Assembly: GCF_900104845.1 (NCBI RefSeq)
Contig: NZ_FNSR01000001.1
Span: forward strand, 1,240,001 to 1,304,000
Length of the DNA stretch: 64,000 nt
Reading direction: 5' to 3'
Source: Paraburkholderia caballeronis
GTDB lineage: Bacteria; Pseudomonadota; Gammaproteobacteria; Burkholderiales; Burkholderiaceae
Part shown: piece by piece, positions 63,781 to 64,000 of the stretch
How the letters are laid out: each line of letters starts with the position of its first letter
Numbering within the stretch: position 1 is the first letter of the stretch
Translations under genes and position numbers: made by a program
Notes under the pieces: model-generated
Databases searched by the model: none
Seen by the model: the letters and a program-made list of their open reading frames with translations, nothing else
What the model was told of the DNA's origin: nothing

Positions 63781-64000
63781 ATGAAAATCACCATCGTCGG
63801 TACGGGCTATGTCGGACTCGTGACCGGAGCGTGCCTCGCCGAAATCGGCCACGACGTGTTCTGCCTCGACGTCGATCCGCGCAAGATCGACATCCTGAAC
63901 GGCGGCGGCGTGCCGATCCACGAGCCCGGTCTGCTCGAAATGATCTCGCGCAACCGCTCGGCCGGGCGCATCACGTTCTCGACCGACGTCGCGGCGAGCG
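63781..64000 (+). CDS. ugd: UDP-glucose 6-dehydrogenase, 5' part only
   Basis: Makes UDP-glucuronate for surface polysaccharide. Only the first 73 codons are in the window. Seen: the NAD-binding start [20 protein letters not shown], the following [21 protein letters not shown] block and [17 protein letters not shown]. The rest is cut by the window edge, so intactness cannot be judged. Located after lapB, which fits the envelope theme at this end. Confidence 0.9.
   Translation, partial: MKITIVGTGYVGLVTGACLAEIGHDVFCLDVDPRKIDILNGGGVPIHEPGLLEMISRNRSAGRITFSTDVAAS

Overview
The window is a stretch of GC-rich chromosome from a betaproteobacterium, most likely Burkholderia sensu lato. The reasons are the high GC content, the gene order gph-ubiG-ompA / gyrA-serC-pheA-hisC-tyrA-aroA-cmk-rpsA-ihfB-lapAB-ugd, an NAD-dependent fds formate dehydrogenase with a divergent ModE/LysR-like regulator, and a one-piece tmRNA with the tag ANDETYALAA. 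About 50 protein genes, one tRNA, one tmRNA and one metal riboswitch can be supported.

Layout. (1) 96-12079: an apparently co-directional accessory cluster. It has a FecI-type sigma factor, a FecR anti-sigma factor, a TonB-dependent receptor with a signalling domain, dedicated TonB-ExbB-ExbD, a thioredoxin fused to an unrecognised domain, TldD, an SbmA/YddA-like ABC transporter and TldE/PmbA. It reads as a surface-signalled import and processing system for a peptide-like cargo and is the most unusual part of the window. A 3'-truncated DUF2239 gene and the 3' end of a tRNA-Thr gene mark its right edge. (2) 13097-25450: mostly minus-strand metabolism: fbp, pepN, a lipoprotein, a TMEM165/Gdt1-type transporter behind a yybP-ykoY (Mn2+) riboswitch, purine deaminases guaD and an adenine-deaminase-type ADA protein with xdhC, dsbB and an amidase. 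(3) 25644-36823: CPA2 antiporter, class-I amidotransferase with a long disordered N-terminus, GNAT, citrate-type MFS transporter, TPR/glycosyltransferase-like protein, an ArsR-CDF metal-efflux pair with a visible operator, and a flavin hydroxylase. (4) 36936-43423: formate dehydrogenase fdsGBAD and its divergent regulator. (5) 43530-49094: a small secreted protein, a second TPR/glycosyltransferase-like protein, tmRNA, gph, ubiG and an OmpA-family protein. (6) 49625-64000: gyrA, a DUF2059 protein, the mixed-function serC-aromatic amino acid-cmk-rpsA supraoperon, ihfB, lapA, lapB and the start of a UDP-glucose dehydrogenase.

How the parts work together. In the left cluster the receptor, FecR and FecI would sense cargo outside the cell. 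TonB-ExbBD would energise outer-membrane passage, the ABC protein would handle inner-membrane passage, and thioredoxin plus TldD/TldE would reduce and hydrolyse the product. This route is inferred from gene content. The fds operon oxidises formate to CO2 with NADH production under its neighbouring regulator. The supraoperon supplies serine, phenylalanine, tyrosine, chorismate precursors and CMP phosphorylation next to ribosomal protein S1. A strong hairpin-plus-T terminator lies between hisC and tyrA.
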